Positions 1 to 5,908 of a stretch of 8,615 nucleotides of DNA are shown piece by piece (positions within the stretch are counted from its first letter, which is position 1; each line of letters begins with the position of its first letter). Made by a program: the position numbers and the translations under genes. The DNA is from a bacterium. GTDB taxonomy: Bacteria > Babelota > Babeliae > Babelales > Vermiphilaceae. The notes under the pieces were generated by a model, which ran no database searches, was not told the DNA's origin, and worked only from the letters and a program-made list of their open reading frames with translations. The stretch lies in the NCBI GenBank assembly GCA_021827875.1, contig JAKAUA010000021.1, positions 1 to 8,615 of the forward strand. Reading direction: 5' to 3'.

Positions 1-100
1 AGTACGTTTTCAAAAAACTGCCACGATACAGGATCTTACCGGCGCAACCTAAATCTAGCGTCCCATATTTAGGTAAGATTTCAACTTTGAAAATTACTTT
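1..100 (-). other. possible coding fragment at left edge, broken or spurious
   Basis: A reading frame without stops runs leftward on the minus strand from an in-frame TAA (101-103) and is still open at the window edge. Its roughly 33 residues include PKYGTLDLGCAGK, which superficially resembles the glycine-rich SAM-binding motif I of class I methyltransferases (consensus near DLGCGxG). There is no ATG, GTG or TTG near its upstream end. A second minus frame ends at 94-96 after QKPARGRMIKK, so a single frameshift in the A run near 98-102 would join the two. A competing plus-strand frame (3-104) would instead be a gene end of about 33 residues. I recognise no protein in either. Two overlapping inverted repeats (33-40 with 72-79, and 48-54 with 67-73) show that this stretch could equally be non-coding. 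Confidence 0.22.
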
Positions 101-194
101 TTAATCATACGACCACGAGCGGGCTTTTGCATATCTTTGATATTAAAAAAATTATTACGGATAAGATCTAACGCATATAATACAAAAGATATAT

Positions 195-250
195 TTCCCC
201 GCTCGCCCTGAGTGGCGACCCATGGTCGCTGTATCGAAGGGTTAGGGGAA
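195..250. repeat. GC-rich nested palindromic element (REP-like)
   Basis: The element is visibly more GC-rich than its flanks and folds as a nested hairpin. TTCCCC (195-200) pairs with GGGGAA (245-250), CCCT (206-209) with AGGG (238-241), and GCGACC (215-220) with GGTCGC (224-229) around a 3-nt loop. The words GCCCTGAG and TCGAAGGG resemble the arms of dispersed intergenic palindromes found in many bacterial genomes, but only one full copy lies in this window. It sits beyond the brnQ terminator, as expected for an intergenic repeat. Translated on the minus strand it gives an open frame with no start codon, which I take to be an artefact. Confidence 0.5.
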
Positions 251-257
251 TTTTAAA

Positions 258-283
258 AAAGGACGCTTTTTAGGGCGTCCTTT
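258..283 (-). terminator. intrinsic terminator of brnQ
   Basis: A 9-bp perfect stem (258-266 with 275-283, core GGACGC/GCGTCC) encloses an 8-nt loop. Read on the minus strand it is followed by TTTTTTAAAA, the expected U-tract. It begins 29 nt past the brnQ stop. In the plus direction the T-run is short, so it works best for leftward transcription. Confidence 0.85.
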
Positions 284-311
284 GTATTATCTTCAATGTG
301 ATGGGATGTGT

Positions 312-1496
312 TTACCAATATAAATAACTTGCTAGCGATATAAGAAATATTATAAACACCGGCATTTTTATGGTGGTAACACCCCATAATTTATACGCAA
401 GATTAGCAGCAGTAATAGCAATTAATACCGGATAGCCGATATAGGTCAATGGACCACCGGTTATTTTTAATACTGATTCAAGTCCGAAGATAGAAAGCGG
501 TATGCATGAAAGCAGTACTAGTATGAGTGCAGGAATATAGGCAATTTTATTGCGTAATTCATGACGAAGATAATCAGTAACTACGGCGCTGAGCGCAATA
601 GCTGTTGATAAACATGCCATAAACACAGTAATTCCAACAATAATTGCTGCTTTATTACCTAAAATGCGCAACGAAATTTCTCTGAATAACGTGCTGGCAG
701 CCGGTGTAAGTCCTACGCTGTAAGCAGCGCCTAAAAACGCCATGCCACAATAAACAAGTGCCAAGAGCGATACGCCCAGCAATCCTGCTTTAAAACCTAA
801 AGCAATACGTTTACTTTTCTTCTGTTCATAAGAGTCACCCAAGGTTTTACGCAATATATTCACAATGATTGATGAGAAAAAGATCGCACCGATCAAATCA
901 AGTGTTTCATACCCGCGTAGCAAATTATCAGTGATGATATTCACCATTGGTTGCCCGTTGTATGCAATAGCAAAAGTACCAAAAAGCCCTTTTACAATCA
1001 CAATGCCTAATGCAATAAGCAATACCGGACTAATCAAGTTGCCCAAAAGATCAACGATAGAACTTTCTCTGTACGTGCACAAAAAAGTGATGCCAAGAAA
1101 TATAAGTGCGAATGCCAATGAAGAGAGTGGGGTAATCGTGGTCAAAAATTCACCGGGCAGAAATGGCGTCATCATCACGTGTGATAGAGTAACAATGCGT
1201 GGAATTACCAAGCCGGGACCAATGATTATCATGCAGAGCATGGTTATAGCTTTGCCCGTAGATGTGCCAAGGCGGTTGAAAAATGCCTCATAATCACCGT
1301 CAAAAAGAATCATCACAATTAAACCAAGCAACGGAAGTAACACGGCGGTAATCATAAATGCCATAATGCCGACGACGGTTTGACTACCCGAATACATACC
1401 AACAAGAAGAGGATAGAGCAAGTTGCCCGCGCCAAAAAGCATAGAGAAAATAGCAAGTCCGGTTGTTACTACCTGTGATTGGAGAAACTGTTTCAT
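312..1496 (-). CDS. brnQ: branched-chain amino acid transporter, BrnQ (LIVCS) family
   Basis: This is an inner-membrane carrier expected to import leucine, isoleucine and valine, coupled to a cation gradient. The 394-residue product is almost entirely hydrophobic, with about a dozen membrane segments. Near its N-terminus it has the family hallmark FGAGNLLYP (residues 21-29), preceded by the usual short amphipathic start. I chose the ATG at 1496 because AAGGA (1503-1507 on the plus strand) lies 6 nt upstream. The longer in-frame start at 1601 would add 35 residues unlike the family and would overlap the promoter. At 394 residues it is somewhat shorter than typical BrnQ (about 430-440), but both ends look intact. 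It is divergent from the PEBP gene and ends at a clear terminator. Substrate preference cannot be read from sequence. An auxotrophic, nutrient-scavenging lifestyle would fit but is inference. Confidence 0.88.
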   Translation of the reverse strand: MKQFLQSQVVTTGLAIFSMLFGAGNLLYPLLVGMYSGSQTVVGIMAFMITAVLLPLLGLIVMILFDGDYEAFFNRLGTSTGKAITMLCMIIIGPGLVIPRIVTLSHVMMTPFLPGEFLTTITPLSSLAFALIFLGITFLCTYRESSIVDLLGNLISPVLLIALGIVIVKGLFGTFAIAYNGQPMVNIITDNLLRGYETLDLIGAIFFSSIIVNILRKTLGDSYEQKKSKRIALGFKAGLLGVSLLALVYCGMAFLGAAYSVGLTPAASTLFREISLRILGNKAAIIVGITVFMACLSTAIALSAVVTDYLRHELRNKIAYIPALILVLLSCIPLSIFGLESVLKITGGPLTYIGYPVLIAITAANLAYKLWGVTTIKMPVFIIFLISLASYLYW

Positions 1497-1572
1497 GAAA
1501 GATCCTTTAAACGCTGCGCCATGGAAAATTCCTTGGAAAAAATGAAAAAAATAAGGGAGAAGTCCATGTAGT

Positions 1573-1601
1573 AGTATAGGCAGATTCACATTTTCTTGCA
1601 A
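1573..1601 (-). promoter_or_regulatory. candidate brnQ promoter (leftward)
   Basis: On the minus strand, TTGCAA (1601-1596) is followed after exactly 17 bp by TATACT (1578-1573), a good sigma70 -10 box. The predicted start is near 1566, giving a leader of about 70 nt before the brnQ ATG. The -35 word is palindromic and may be shared with the opposite promoter. Confidence 0.45.
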
Positions 1602-1626
1602 ATGAGGGGCATCCTATGCCTATACT
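1596..1626 (+). promoter_or_regulatory. candidate promoter of the PEBP gene (rightward)
   Basis: TTGCAA (1596-1601) and TATACT (1621-1626) are separated by 19 bp, which is longer than ideal. A start near 1633 would leave a leader of about 20 nt. The -10 box is inside repeat arm A', and the initially transcribed region is arm B'. Confidence 0.35.
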
Positions 1627-1651
1627 CAAAGAAAATGTGAGGAGAAAATTC

Positions 1652-2197
1652 ATGAAAAAAACAGTACTCATTATCACTGCTTTGATAGGTGTAATTGGTT
1701 TTATGAATGCGCAAGAAGCTAAAATTAAATCTATGCTAGTAGCCAGCGAAGCTTTTGCAGATGGTGAAACTATTCCTGATGATTTTGCCTGCATCAGCTG
1801 TAATGGCAAAAATTTTTCACCGCCACTTTCATGGGAAAAGATAGATAAGACAGTTACTTACGCATTAATTTGCGAAGATCCTGACGTATCCAATGGCCCT
1901 TATATTCATTGGATCGCTTTTAATATTCCTGCAGATGTAACCCAATTGCCTCAACAAGCAGAGATACAGTATCATGGCGGGTCCGAAGGCACCAATACGG
2001 CAGGAACTGTTGGCTATACCGGCCCATGTCCGCCGGCGCGAGAAAATCATCACTATATCTTTACTGTTTGGGCTCTTGACCGCAAGTTAAACTTGCCGGA
2101 GACAGTTACCGTGACAGAGTTTAAAAAATCGTTCGATGAACACATTATTGCCAAGGGTTCTGTTACCGGGCGCTATATGTGTAAAACAAAGCAATAA
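1652..2197 (+). CDS. exported PEBP / YbhB-YbcL family protein
   Basis: This is a phosphatidylethanolamine-binding-protein-like fold, 181 residues after the start. Residues 1-20 form a Sec signal peptide (positive MKK, hydrophobic stretch, cleavage plausible after MNA), so it should act in the periplasm or outside the cell. The mature part has the bacterial PEBP motifs in order: SPPLSW (56-61), DPD (76-78), IHW (85-87), GPCPP (124-128), NHHYIF (132-137) and a C-terminal GRY. The conserved Asp and His residues line the family's anion-binding pocket. The start at 1652 follows GAGGAG (1639-1644) with a 7-nt gap. The in-frame ATG at 1616 lacks such a site and lies inside the promoter repeats. The physiological role of bacterial members is largely unknown. 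It is divergent from brnQ, and the shared control region suggests co-regulation. Confidence 0.88.
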   Translation: MKKTVLIITALIGVIGFMNAQEAKIKSMLVASEAFADGETIPDDFACISCNGKNFSPPLSWEKIDKTVTYALICEDPDVSNGPYIHWIAFNIPADVTQLPQQAEIQYHGGSEGTNTAGTVGYTGPCPPARENHHYIFTVWALDRKLNLPETVTVTEFKKSFDEHIIAKGSVTGRYMCKTKQ

Positions 2198-2201
2198 AAA
2201 A

Positions 2202-2219
2202 GGGGCTCGTTTGAGCCCC
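2202..2219. terminator. bidirectional terminator between convergent genes
   Basis: A 7-bp perfect stem GGGGCTC/GAGCCCC has a GTTT loop. On the minus strand it is followed by seven T residues, so it should end the 2261-3094 gene efficiently. On the plus strand it starts 5 nt after the PEBP stop and is followed by the weaker AAATAGTTTTA. Confidence 0.85.
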
Positions 2220-2260
2220 AAATAGTTTTAGCCAACTTTACACCACCGATTGAGTCAGAT

Positions 2261-3094
2261 TTATGCTTTTTTGACAAACTTAGTAGATTCTTCACCAAAA
2301 AACTTCTCTAAACGAGCTTGCTTCACATCTTTTGCTAGTTTATCTGATGTGCCCTTTAAAGTCTGATACTGCTCTTTAAGTTGTTCCTTTTGGTTATCCA
2401 ATGGTGTTTGTTTTGTTGCTTGGTATGTTTTTAATTCTGTATCATTCAACAATCTCTTCATGAATTCTGAAGCTTCAGAATTCATCGGAGGGCCTTGTGA
2501 GATGATATCGGAATAATACTTTTCCCAAGATGTTTGCAATTGCGATCTATCAGAATCCATGACTAAATAGTCGCTTTTTACATCTAATTCAGCAATTTTA
2601 TTATTAGCCAGCTCTGTAATGTAAGCAGCTCTTTTTTGTTGGACAAGGTTATAGTGGCCTTCAGCAGCTACTTCTATTTCTATGTTTAGTTCGTCTATCC
2701 ATCTTTGCGTTGCATTAACTGCTGATGCTTTCCATCTATGTTCTTGTTTGGCTGTTTTAAGTGCTTGTTGTGCTTTTTCCAATAGCGCAGCATCAATTTG
2801 TGCAAGTCTTTGTTGTTTTACAATTTCTTGCTCATCATCCATTTCAACTATTGTCCATTCTGTGGTTTTAGATGAAGAATATTTTTTCCACCCAAGCCAA
2901 GTGAGTAGACTAAAGCCTGTTACACCGGCAGCAACGCTAGCAACTTTATTCCAGGATGCTTGTTTGTTAGATTGTTGCTTTGATTGGCGGCCGAATACGC
3001 CCGCATATGCGCGATATAACCAGCCATCACCTGCATGAGTGCAGATTGTGCCGAAAGCCAAAGTAAGAATAATAAGTTTTTTAATGGTATTCAT
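2261..3094 (-). CDS. exported, membrane-anchored coiled-coil protein of unknown function
   Basis: I do not recognise this 277-residue protein. Residues 1-21 look like a signal peptide (MNTIKK, hydrophobic LIILTLAFGTICTHA). A short basic, Gln-rich segment (about 35-50) precedes a likely membrane segment (about 51-69, ASVAAGVTGFSLLTWLGW). The remainder is charged and helix-rich, with Lys, Glu and Gln dominating at 85-175 and 205-270, typical of coiled coils, and the tail is KFVKKA. I chose the ATG at 3094 because AGGA (3101-3104 on the plus strand) lies 6 nt upstream. Starts at 3139, 3121 and 3106 are in frame but lack a comparable site and would put residues before the signal peptide. A perfect 26-bp DNA palindrome (2460-2485) encodes MNSEASEF within it. 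It is a single gene with a terminator on its 3' side, and no clear promoter is visible. A surface or envelope role is inference. Confidence 0.72.
   Translation of the reverse strand: MNTIKKLIILTLAFGTICTHAGDGWLYRAYAGVFGRQSKQQSNKQASWNKVASVAAGVTGFSLLTWLGWKKYSSSKTTEWTIVEMDDEQEIVKQQRLAQIDAALLEKAQQALKTAKQEHRWKASAVNATQRWIDELNIEIEVAAEGHYNLVQQKRAAYITELANNKIAELDVKSDYLVMDSDRSQLQTSWEKYYSDIISQGPPMNSEASEFMKRLLNDTELKTYQATKQTPLDNQKEQLKEQYQTLKGTSDKLAKDVKQARLEKFFGEESTKFVKKA
2460..2485. repeat. perfect 26-bp palindrome inside a coding region
   Basis: The sequence is its own reverse complement across all 26 positions (centre between 2472 and 2473). It includes GAATTC twice around a central AAGCTT. It lies wholly inside the coiled-coil protein gene, in a segment encoding Met-Asn-Ser-Glu-Ala-Ser-Glu-Phe, and the next base on each side breaks the symmetry. 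Confidence 0.9.
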
Positions 3095-3288
3095 ATTGAT
3101 TCCTATCATATTTTTTATAAACATAATACTTCCATACATTGATTAATCGAAATTTGACCGATTATCTATGTATTCAGTATGAATTATTTTAATAAATTCG
3201 TCAAAACGCCCCAATACCCATTTACGACTAAATACTGCATGTAGCCATGAAATGGCAGAGAAATATTTTTGTAGAATAACATAACAAT
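3095..3288. other. intergenic stretch without a recognisable gene
   Basis: This is the left part of the 346-bp gap between two divergent genes and is very AT-rich. The only open stretch noted is a 21-codon frame at 3179 with no ribosome-binding site. A small hairpin, GCCAT/ATGGC with a GAA loop (3244-3256), is the only clear structure. The promoter of the leftward gene must lie here, but I cannot place it convincingly. Confidence 0.6.
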
Positions 3289-3317
3289 TTGACAAAATTT
3301 TCAGTTTGAATTAGCCT
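3289..3317 (+). promoter_or_regulatory. candidate promoter of the DEAD-box helicase gene
   Basis: A perfect -35 box TTGACA (3289-3294) is followed after 17 bp by TAGCCT (3312-3317), a poor -10 match. A start near 3324 would give a leader of about 117 nt that contains the folded element at 3336-3420. The -35 is strong evidence and the -10 is not. Confidence 0.45.
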
Positions 3318-3335
3318 AGAAGAGAACTGTTAATA

Positions 3336-3420
3336 GGGTATTGCATAACGGCCCTATAAGTAGGGCGCGCTGCGCATGTTAGTAGTGCATTTTGTGATAA
3401 AACGTTATGACCAATAACCC
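3336..3420 (+). promoter_or_regulatory. structured 5' leader (three-way-junction-like) of the helicase mRNA
   Basis: A 15-bp closing stem joins 3336-3350 to 3403-3420, interrupted by an AC bulge (3410-3411) and a single A bulge (3417). Its core is CATAACG (3344-3350) with CGTTATG (3403-3409). Directly stacked on it is a perfect 6-bp hairpin GCCCTA/TAGGGC with a TAAG loop (3351-3366). A second, weaker hairpin pairs 3371-3375 with 3385-3389. The structure ends 8 nt before the TAGG ribosome-binding site (3429-3432), which stays outside it. It does not match a riboswitch class I know. A cold-responsive or autoregulatory role for a helicase mRNA is inference. Confidence 0.6.
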
Positions 3421-3440
3421 AAAATTAATAGGTTTTTCTT

Positions 3441-5186
3441 ATGACACAATTTAAAGACTTTTCTTTGCGTTCAGAAATTACTCGTGCTCTAGATGACTTG
3501 GGCTTTACCCAACCGACCGAGATTCAACGCAAAGCTATCCCATTATTACTTTCCCAGGAAAATGTTGACTTTCATGGTCAAGCACAAACAGGGACTGGTA
3601 AAACACTCGCTTTTGGTATTCCTTTAGTTCATACTATCGACATTAATACCAGAGCGCCTCAAGCGTTAATTGTTGCTCCTACCCGTGAATTGGTAGTGCA
3701 AATTTGCCAAAGTATTCGTCAAGTAGCGGCTCATATGGGCATATCTATTGTGCCTATTTATGGCGGTGCTTCTATGATGGAACAAATCTCTGCCTTGAAA
3801 AGAGGTGCTCATATTGTGGTGGGTACTCCGGGTCGGCTTAATGACCACTTGCGCAGAAAAACTCTCTCTTTAAACAAATTACGCACCTTGGTGCTTGATG
3901 AAGCTGATATCATGTTGGATATGGGCTTTAAAGAAGAAGTTGATGAAATTTTGGAATATGCTCCTGAAAATAGACAAATTTGGCTCTTTTCAGCAACTGT
4001 AAAGCCGGGCATCAGCGACATTATGCGTAAGCATATGAAAGATACGCTCAGTGTAAAATGTAGCAAAGAACAAGTAGGTTCTGCTAACACCAAGCAATTT
4101 TTTACCGTTGTTGGTATGCGCGATCGCTTAAAAGCATTGTCTCGCTTTGTTGATGCAGCATCACCGTCATTCTATGGCTTTATTTTCTGCCAAACCAAAA
4201 TATTAACGGCAGAAGTTGCAGAGCAATTAATTAAAGCCGGCTACACAGCAAATGCATTGCATGGTGATATGAGCCAAGTACAACGTAATCGTGTTATTAA
4301 ACAATTTAAAGATCGTGAATTTACCATCTTAGTAGCAACTGACGTTGCAGCTCGTGGTATTGACGTTCCTGATATTACCCACGTGGTAAACTATTCATTA
4401 CCTGAAGACCAAGAAAGCTATGTGCACCGTATTGGTAGAACAGGCCGTGCCGGTAAAGAAGGTATTGCAATATCATTTATCCGCGCTAACGAAGTACGCT
4501 ATATCAAAACATTAGAAAAGAAGTTTAAATTAGCTATTTCTCCTCTTAATGTGCCATCCTTTGAAGAAATGGCGCAGTTGCGTATTGCAAGTGCTGCTGA
4601 ATATATTAAAACAGTAAGCGCGCAAACCGAGCCAACCTATGTTGCCGCACAAAAGTTACAATCGTTAGTTGAAGGCTATTCAGTAAAAGAAGTAACAAAA
4701 TTAGCCGTATCTTTATTGAGCGAAAAGTTCTTAAAAGATATGAAAGAACAAGATGGCGTCAGCTTTGCATCTACTGAAGGCATGAATATGAATCAGTTAG
4801 AAAAAGATGGCCAATCTGAGGTCGCTATCTTTTGTGGTACCGATGATGGCGTTGAAAAAGATGATGTAGTTGAATTACTCAAACAGCATACCAAGCTTGA
4901 TGAGCATGATTACTCTCGTGTTCGCGTTATTAAACGTCGTAGCTTCTTAAAGTTGCCACCTGCACAAGCAGAACAAGTTGTTGCAGCTATTAAAGGCAAA
5001 TCGCTCTGCGGTATGAAAGTACGCGCGGCGGTAAGCATAGACAATGGCGGCTTTGAGTCTCGCGGTGGCGGTTCACGCTCATTTGGTGGCGGACGCGGCG
5101 AAGGCCGTCGTTCATCACGAGGTGGTGAGCGAGGAGAAGGTCGTGGCGAAAGACGCAGTGAAGGTCGTCGCTTTTCACGTCGCTAA
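3441..5186 (+). CDS. deaD: DEAD-box ATP-dependent RNA helicase, DeaD/CsdA type
   Basis: This ATP-dependent RNA helicase of 581 residues is expected to act in ribosome assembly and in mRNA unwinding or decay, often at low temperature. All core motifs are present: Q motif around F22 and Q29, Walker A AQTGTGKT (48-55), PTRELV (80-85), GG (108-109), TPGR (129-132), DEAD (153-156), SAT (184-186), FIFCQT (247-252), VATDVAARGID (298-308) and HRIGRTGR (329-336). After a helical linker, residues 459-533 resemble the DbpA/CsdA-type RNA-binding domain. Residues 536-581 form an Arg/Gly-rich tail with RGG-like repeats, typical of non-specific RNA binding. The start follows TAGG with an 8-nt gap, which is a weak site. 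It is the only plus-strand gene between 2198 and 8109 and is probably monocistronic. The structured leader may control it. The helicase assignment is firm, while the choice among DeaD, CsdA and RhlE-like names is less so. Confidence 0.93.
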   Translation: MTQFKDFSLRSEITRALDDLGFTQPTEIQRKAIPLLLSQENVDFHGQAQTGTGKTLAFGIPLVHTIDINTRAPQALIVAPTRELVVQICQSIRQVAAHMGISIVPIYGGASMMEQISALKRGAHIVVGTPGRLNDHLRRKTLSLNKLRTLVLDEADIMLDMGFKEEVDEILEYAPENRQIWLFSATVKPGISDIMRKHMKDTLSVKCSKEQVGSANTKQFFTVVGMRDRLKALSRFVDAASPSFYGFIFCQTKILTAEVAEQLIKAGYTANALHGDMSQVQRNRVIKQFKDREFTILVATDVAARGIDVPDITHVVNYSLPEDQESYVHRIGRTGRAGKEGIAISFIRANEVRYIKTLEKKFKLAISPLNVPSFEEMAQLRIASAAEYIKTVSAQTEPTYVAAQKLQSLVEGYSVKEVTKLAVSLLSEKFLKDMKEQDGVSFASTEGMNMNQLEKDGQSEVAIFCGTDDGVEKDDVVELLKQHTKLDEHDYSRVRVIKRRSFLKLPPAQAEQVVAAIKGKSLCGMKVRAAVSIDNGGFESRGGGSRSFGGGRGEGRRSSRGGERGEGRGERRSEGRRFSRR

Positions 5187-5190
5187 TCGT

Positions 5191-5244
5191 TCGAATAAAC
5201 AGCTTGTCACGCCGAAGCTTTATGCGAAGGGCGGACTAATTCGA
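5191..5244. repeat. GC-rich imperfect palindrome at convergent gene ends
   Basis: An outer arm TCGAAT (5191-5196) pairs with ATTCGA (5239-5244). An inner arm GTC-A-CGCC (5206-5213, one bulged A) pairs with GGCGGAC (5230-5236). It starts 5 nt after the deaD stop and overlaps the last codons and stop of the opposing small gene. No T-run follows in the plus direction, so it is a possible but atypical terminator. It could instead be a dispersed intergenic repeat that supplied the opposing gene's C-terminus. It shares the word CGAAGGG with the element at 195-250. Confidence 0.45.
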
Positions 5245-5601
5245 TGACTTATTCTTTATAATAATGCGTCCGATTGGTTTTGGATTGACGTTGTTATAAG
5301 TTATACAACATTTTTCAGAGGCACTTTCTATTATAGAAGGTGCCTCATTTTTTTGTATATCAGCAGCAACGGGTGTATCGATGTGATAATGTAGGCACCG
5401 AGTACATTGGTTTCTATCGGCATTAGTTTTATATTTCCAGCAGGGGCAGAGGCATTCTACCTCATGATATTCTTTGTTATCAGGGTATTTTTTTAAATGC
5501 CAGCTATTATCCAGGCATCCTACAGCAGCGTTCATATGAAGATACGCATTGATGCCTACTATCATGGTTAAAATAATAAATGGTAGGCGTAGCACTTTCA
5601 T
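5236..5601 (-). CDS. small exported cysteine-rich protein, possible zinc-knuckle
   Basis: I do not recognise this 121-residue protein. Residues 1 to about 27 are a signal peptide or N-terminal anchor (MKVLRL, then a hydrophobic stretch). The mature part has eight cysteines: C29, then CLCPC (50-54) and CTRC (66-69) followed by HYH, and a CC pair (98-99). The spacing CxC-x11-CxxC with nearby His residues resembles a zinc-binding knuckle, although disulfides would be expected if it is truly extracytoplasmic. The ATG lies in an ATGA overlap with the stop of the upstream gene (5598-5601). It has its own strong site AGGGGG (5608-5613 on the plus strand) 6 nt away, so the pair is probably translationally coupled. 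The extreme C-terminus overlaps the palindrome at 5191-5244. Confidence 0.7.
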   Translation of the reverse strand: MKVLRLPFIILTMIVGINAYLHMNAAVGCLDNSWHLKKYPDNKEYHEVECLCPCWKYKTNADRNQCTRCLHYHIDTPVAADIQKNEAPSIIESASEKCCITYNNVNPKPIGRIIIKNKSSN

Positions 5602-5786
5602 GAAGCACCCCCTACATTTTCTGTTTCAGTATTATTGTTTTCTTGTGTTGCCGCTTCTTCTTCATGAAAAAAAGCAGTATTAGAATGTTCTTGCACGCGT
5701 CCCACGCAGGTAGGGCATGTCTGAGTTATTACCGGCGCGCCTATAAATACGGCACAGAGCGCCAGATACATTTTTTTCAACTTCAT
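5598..5786 (-). CDS. small exported CPTC-motif protein, first gene of a two-gene operon
   Basis: This 62-residue product of unknown function has a signal peptide of about 22 residues (MKLKK, hydrophobic core). The mature N-terminus follows as TCPTCVGRVQEH, then an acidic, Asn/Glu/Thr-rich low-complexity tail. CPTC is a CxxC pair placed just past the likely cleavage site, so metal binding, a disulfide or attachment are all possible. It is far too short to be a thioredoxin. I chose the ATG at 5786 because GGGAG (5792-5796 on the plus strand) lies 5 nt upstream. The in-frame ATG at 5816 would put ten residues before the positive signal-peptide start. It overlaps the next gene by 4 nt. The shared pattern of signal peptide plus clustered cysteines suggests the two products work together, which is inference. 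Confidence 0.68.
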   Translation of the reverse strand: MKLKKMYLALCAVFIGAPVITQTCPTCVGRVQEHSNTAFFHEEEAATQENNNTETENVGGAS

Positions 5787-5829
5787 AACCTCTCCCAAAA
5801 TTTTATTCTCAAACAAATATCATTAGTAG

Positions 5830-5857
5830 GATATAGTATTGTATTTGCAAATAGCAA
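5830..5857 (-). promoter_or_regulatory. candidate promoter of the small exported-protein operon
   Basis: On the minus strand, TTGCTA (5857-5852) and TATATC (5835-5830) are 16 bp apart. An overlapping alternative uses TTGCAA (5850-5845) with a -10 such as ACTAAT. Both are modest matches in AT-rich DNA. Read-through from galU is also possible, because only a 7-bp A/T stem (5864-5883) lies between. Confidence 0.28.
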
Positions 5858-5908
5858 TAATTAATTTTTTAATTATAAAAAATATTGGATGTAATTGAAA
5901 AGGGAGAA

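Larger units (their letters stand above)
1573..1640. repeat. two interlocked inverted repeats in a divergent promoter region
   Basis: Arm A AGTATAGGCA (1573-1582) is exactly complementary to A' TGCCTATACT (1617-1626). Arm B TCACATTTTCTT (1586-1597) is exactly complementary to B' AAGAAAATGTGA (1629-1640). The order A-B-A'-B' is interlocked, so in a transcript the A and B hairpins would compete. The A arms contain the TATACT -10 boxes of both candidate promoters. B' ends inside the ribosome-binding site of the rightward gene. Confidence 0.8.

Noticed and set aside
865..1293. 142-codon plus-strand frame opposite brnQ
   Set aside because: It is antisense to a well-supported transporter, has no recognisable motifs, and its composition mirrors hydrophobic codons on the other strand.
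1497..1601. Longer brnQ start at 1601 adding 35 residues
   Set aside because: The extension lacks a ribosome-binding site, overlaps the inferred promoter and repeat arms, and precedes the conserved BrnQ N-terminus.
1586..1640. CRP-like site from TCACA and TGTGA words
   Set aside because: The half-sites are in the reverse order and 45 bp apart, unlike a CRP operator.
1573..1640. True H-type pseudoknot formed by A-B-A'-B'
   Set aside because: The connecting loops are only 2-3 nt and cannot span 10-12-bp stems, so both full helices are unlikely to coexist. Competing hairpins or DNA-level symmetry fit better.
2682..3038. 118-codon Cys/Ser-rich plus-strand frame
   Set aside because: It is antisense to the coiled-coil gene. 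The Cys/Ser richness comes from complementing Ala- and Gln-rich codons.
5044..5247. 67-codon frame over the helicase C-terminus
   Set aside because: It is an alternate frame of the repetitive Arg/Gly coding tail of deaD with no separate signal.
5598..5786. Thioredoxin-like assignment from the CPTC motif
   Set aside because: At 62 residues with a signal peptide and a low-complexity acidic tail, the protein has no room for a thioredoxin fold.
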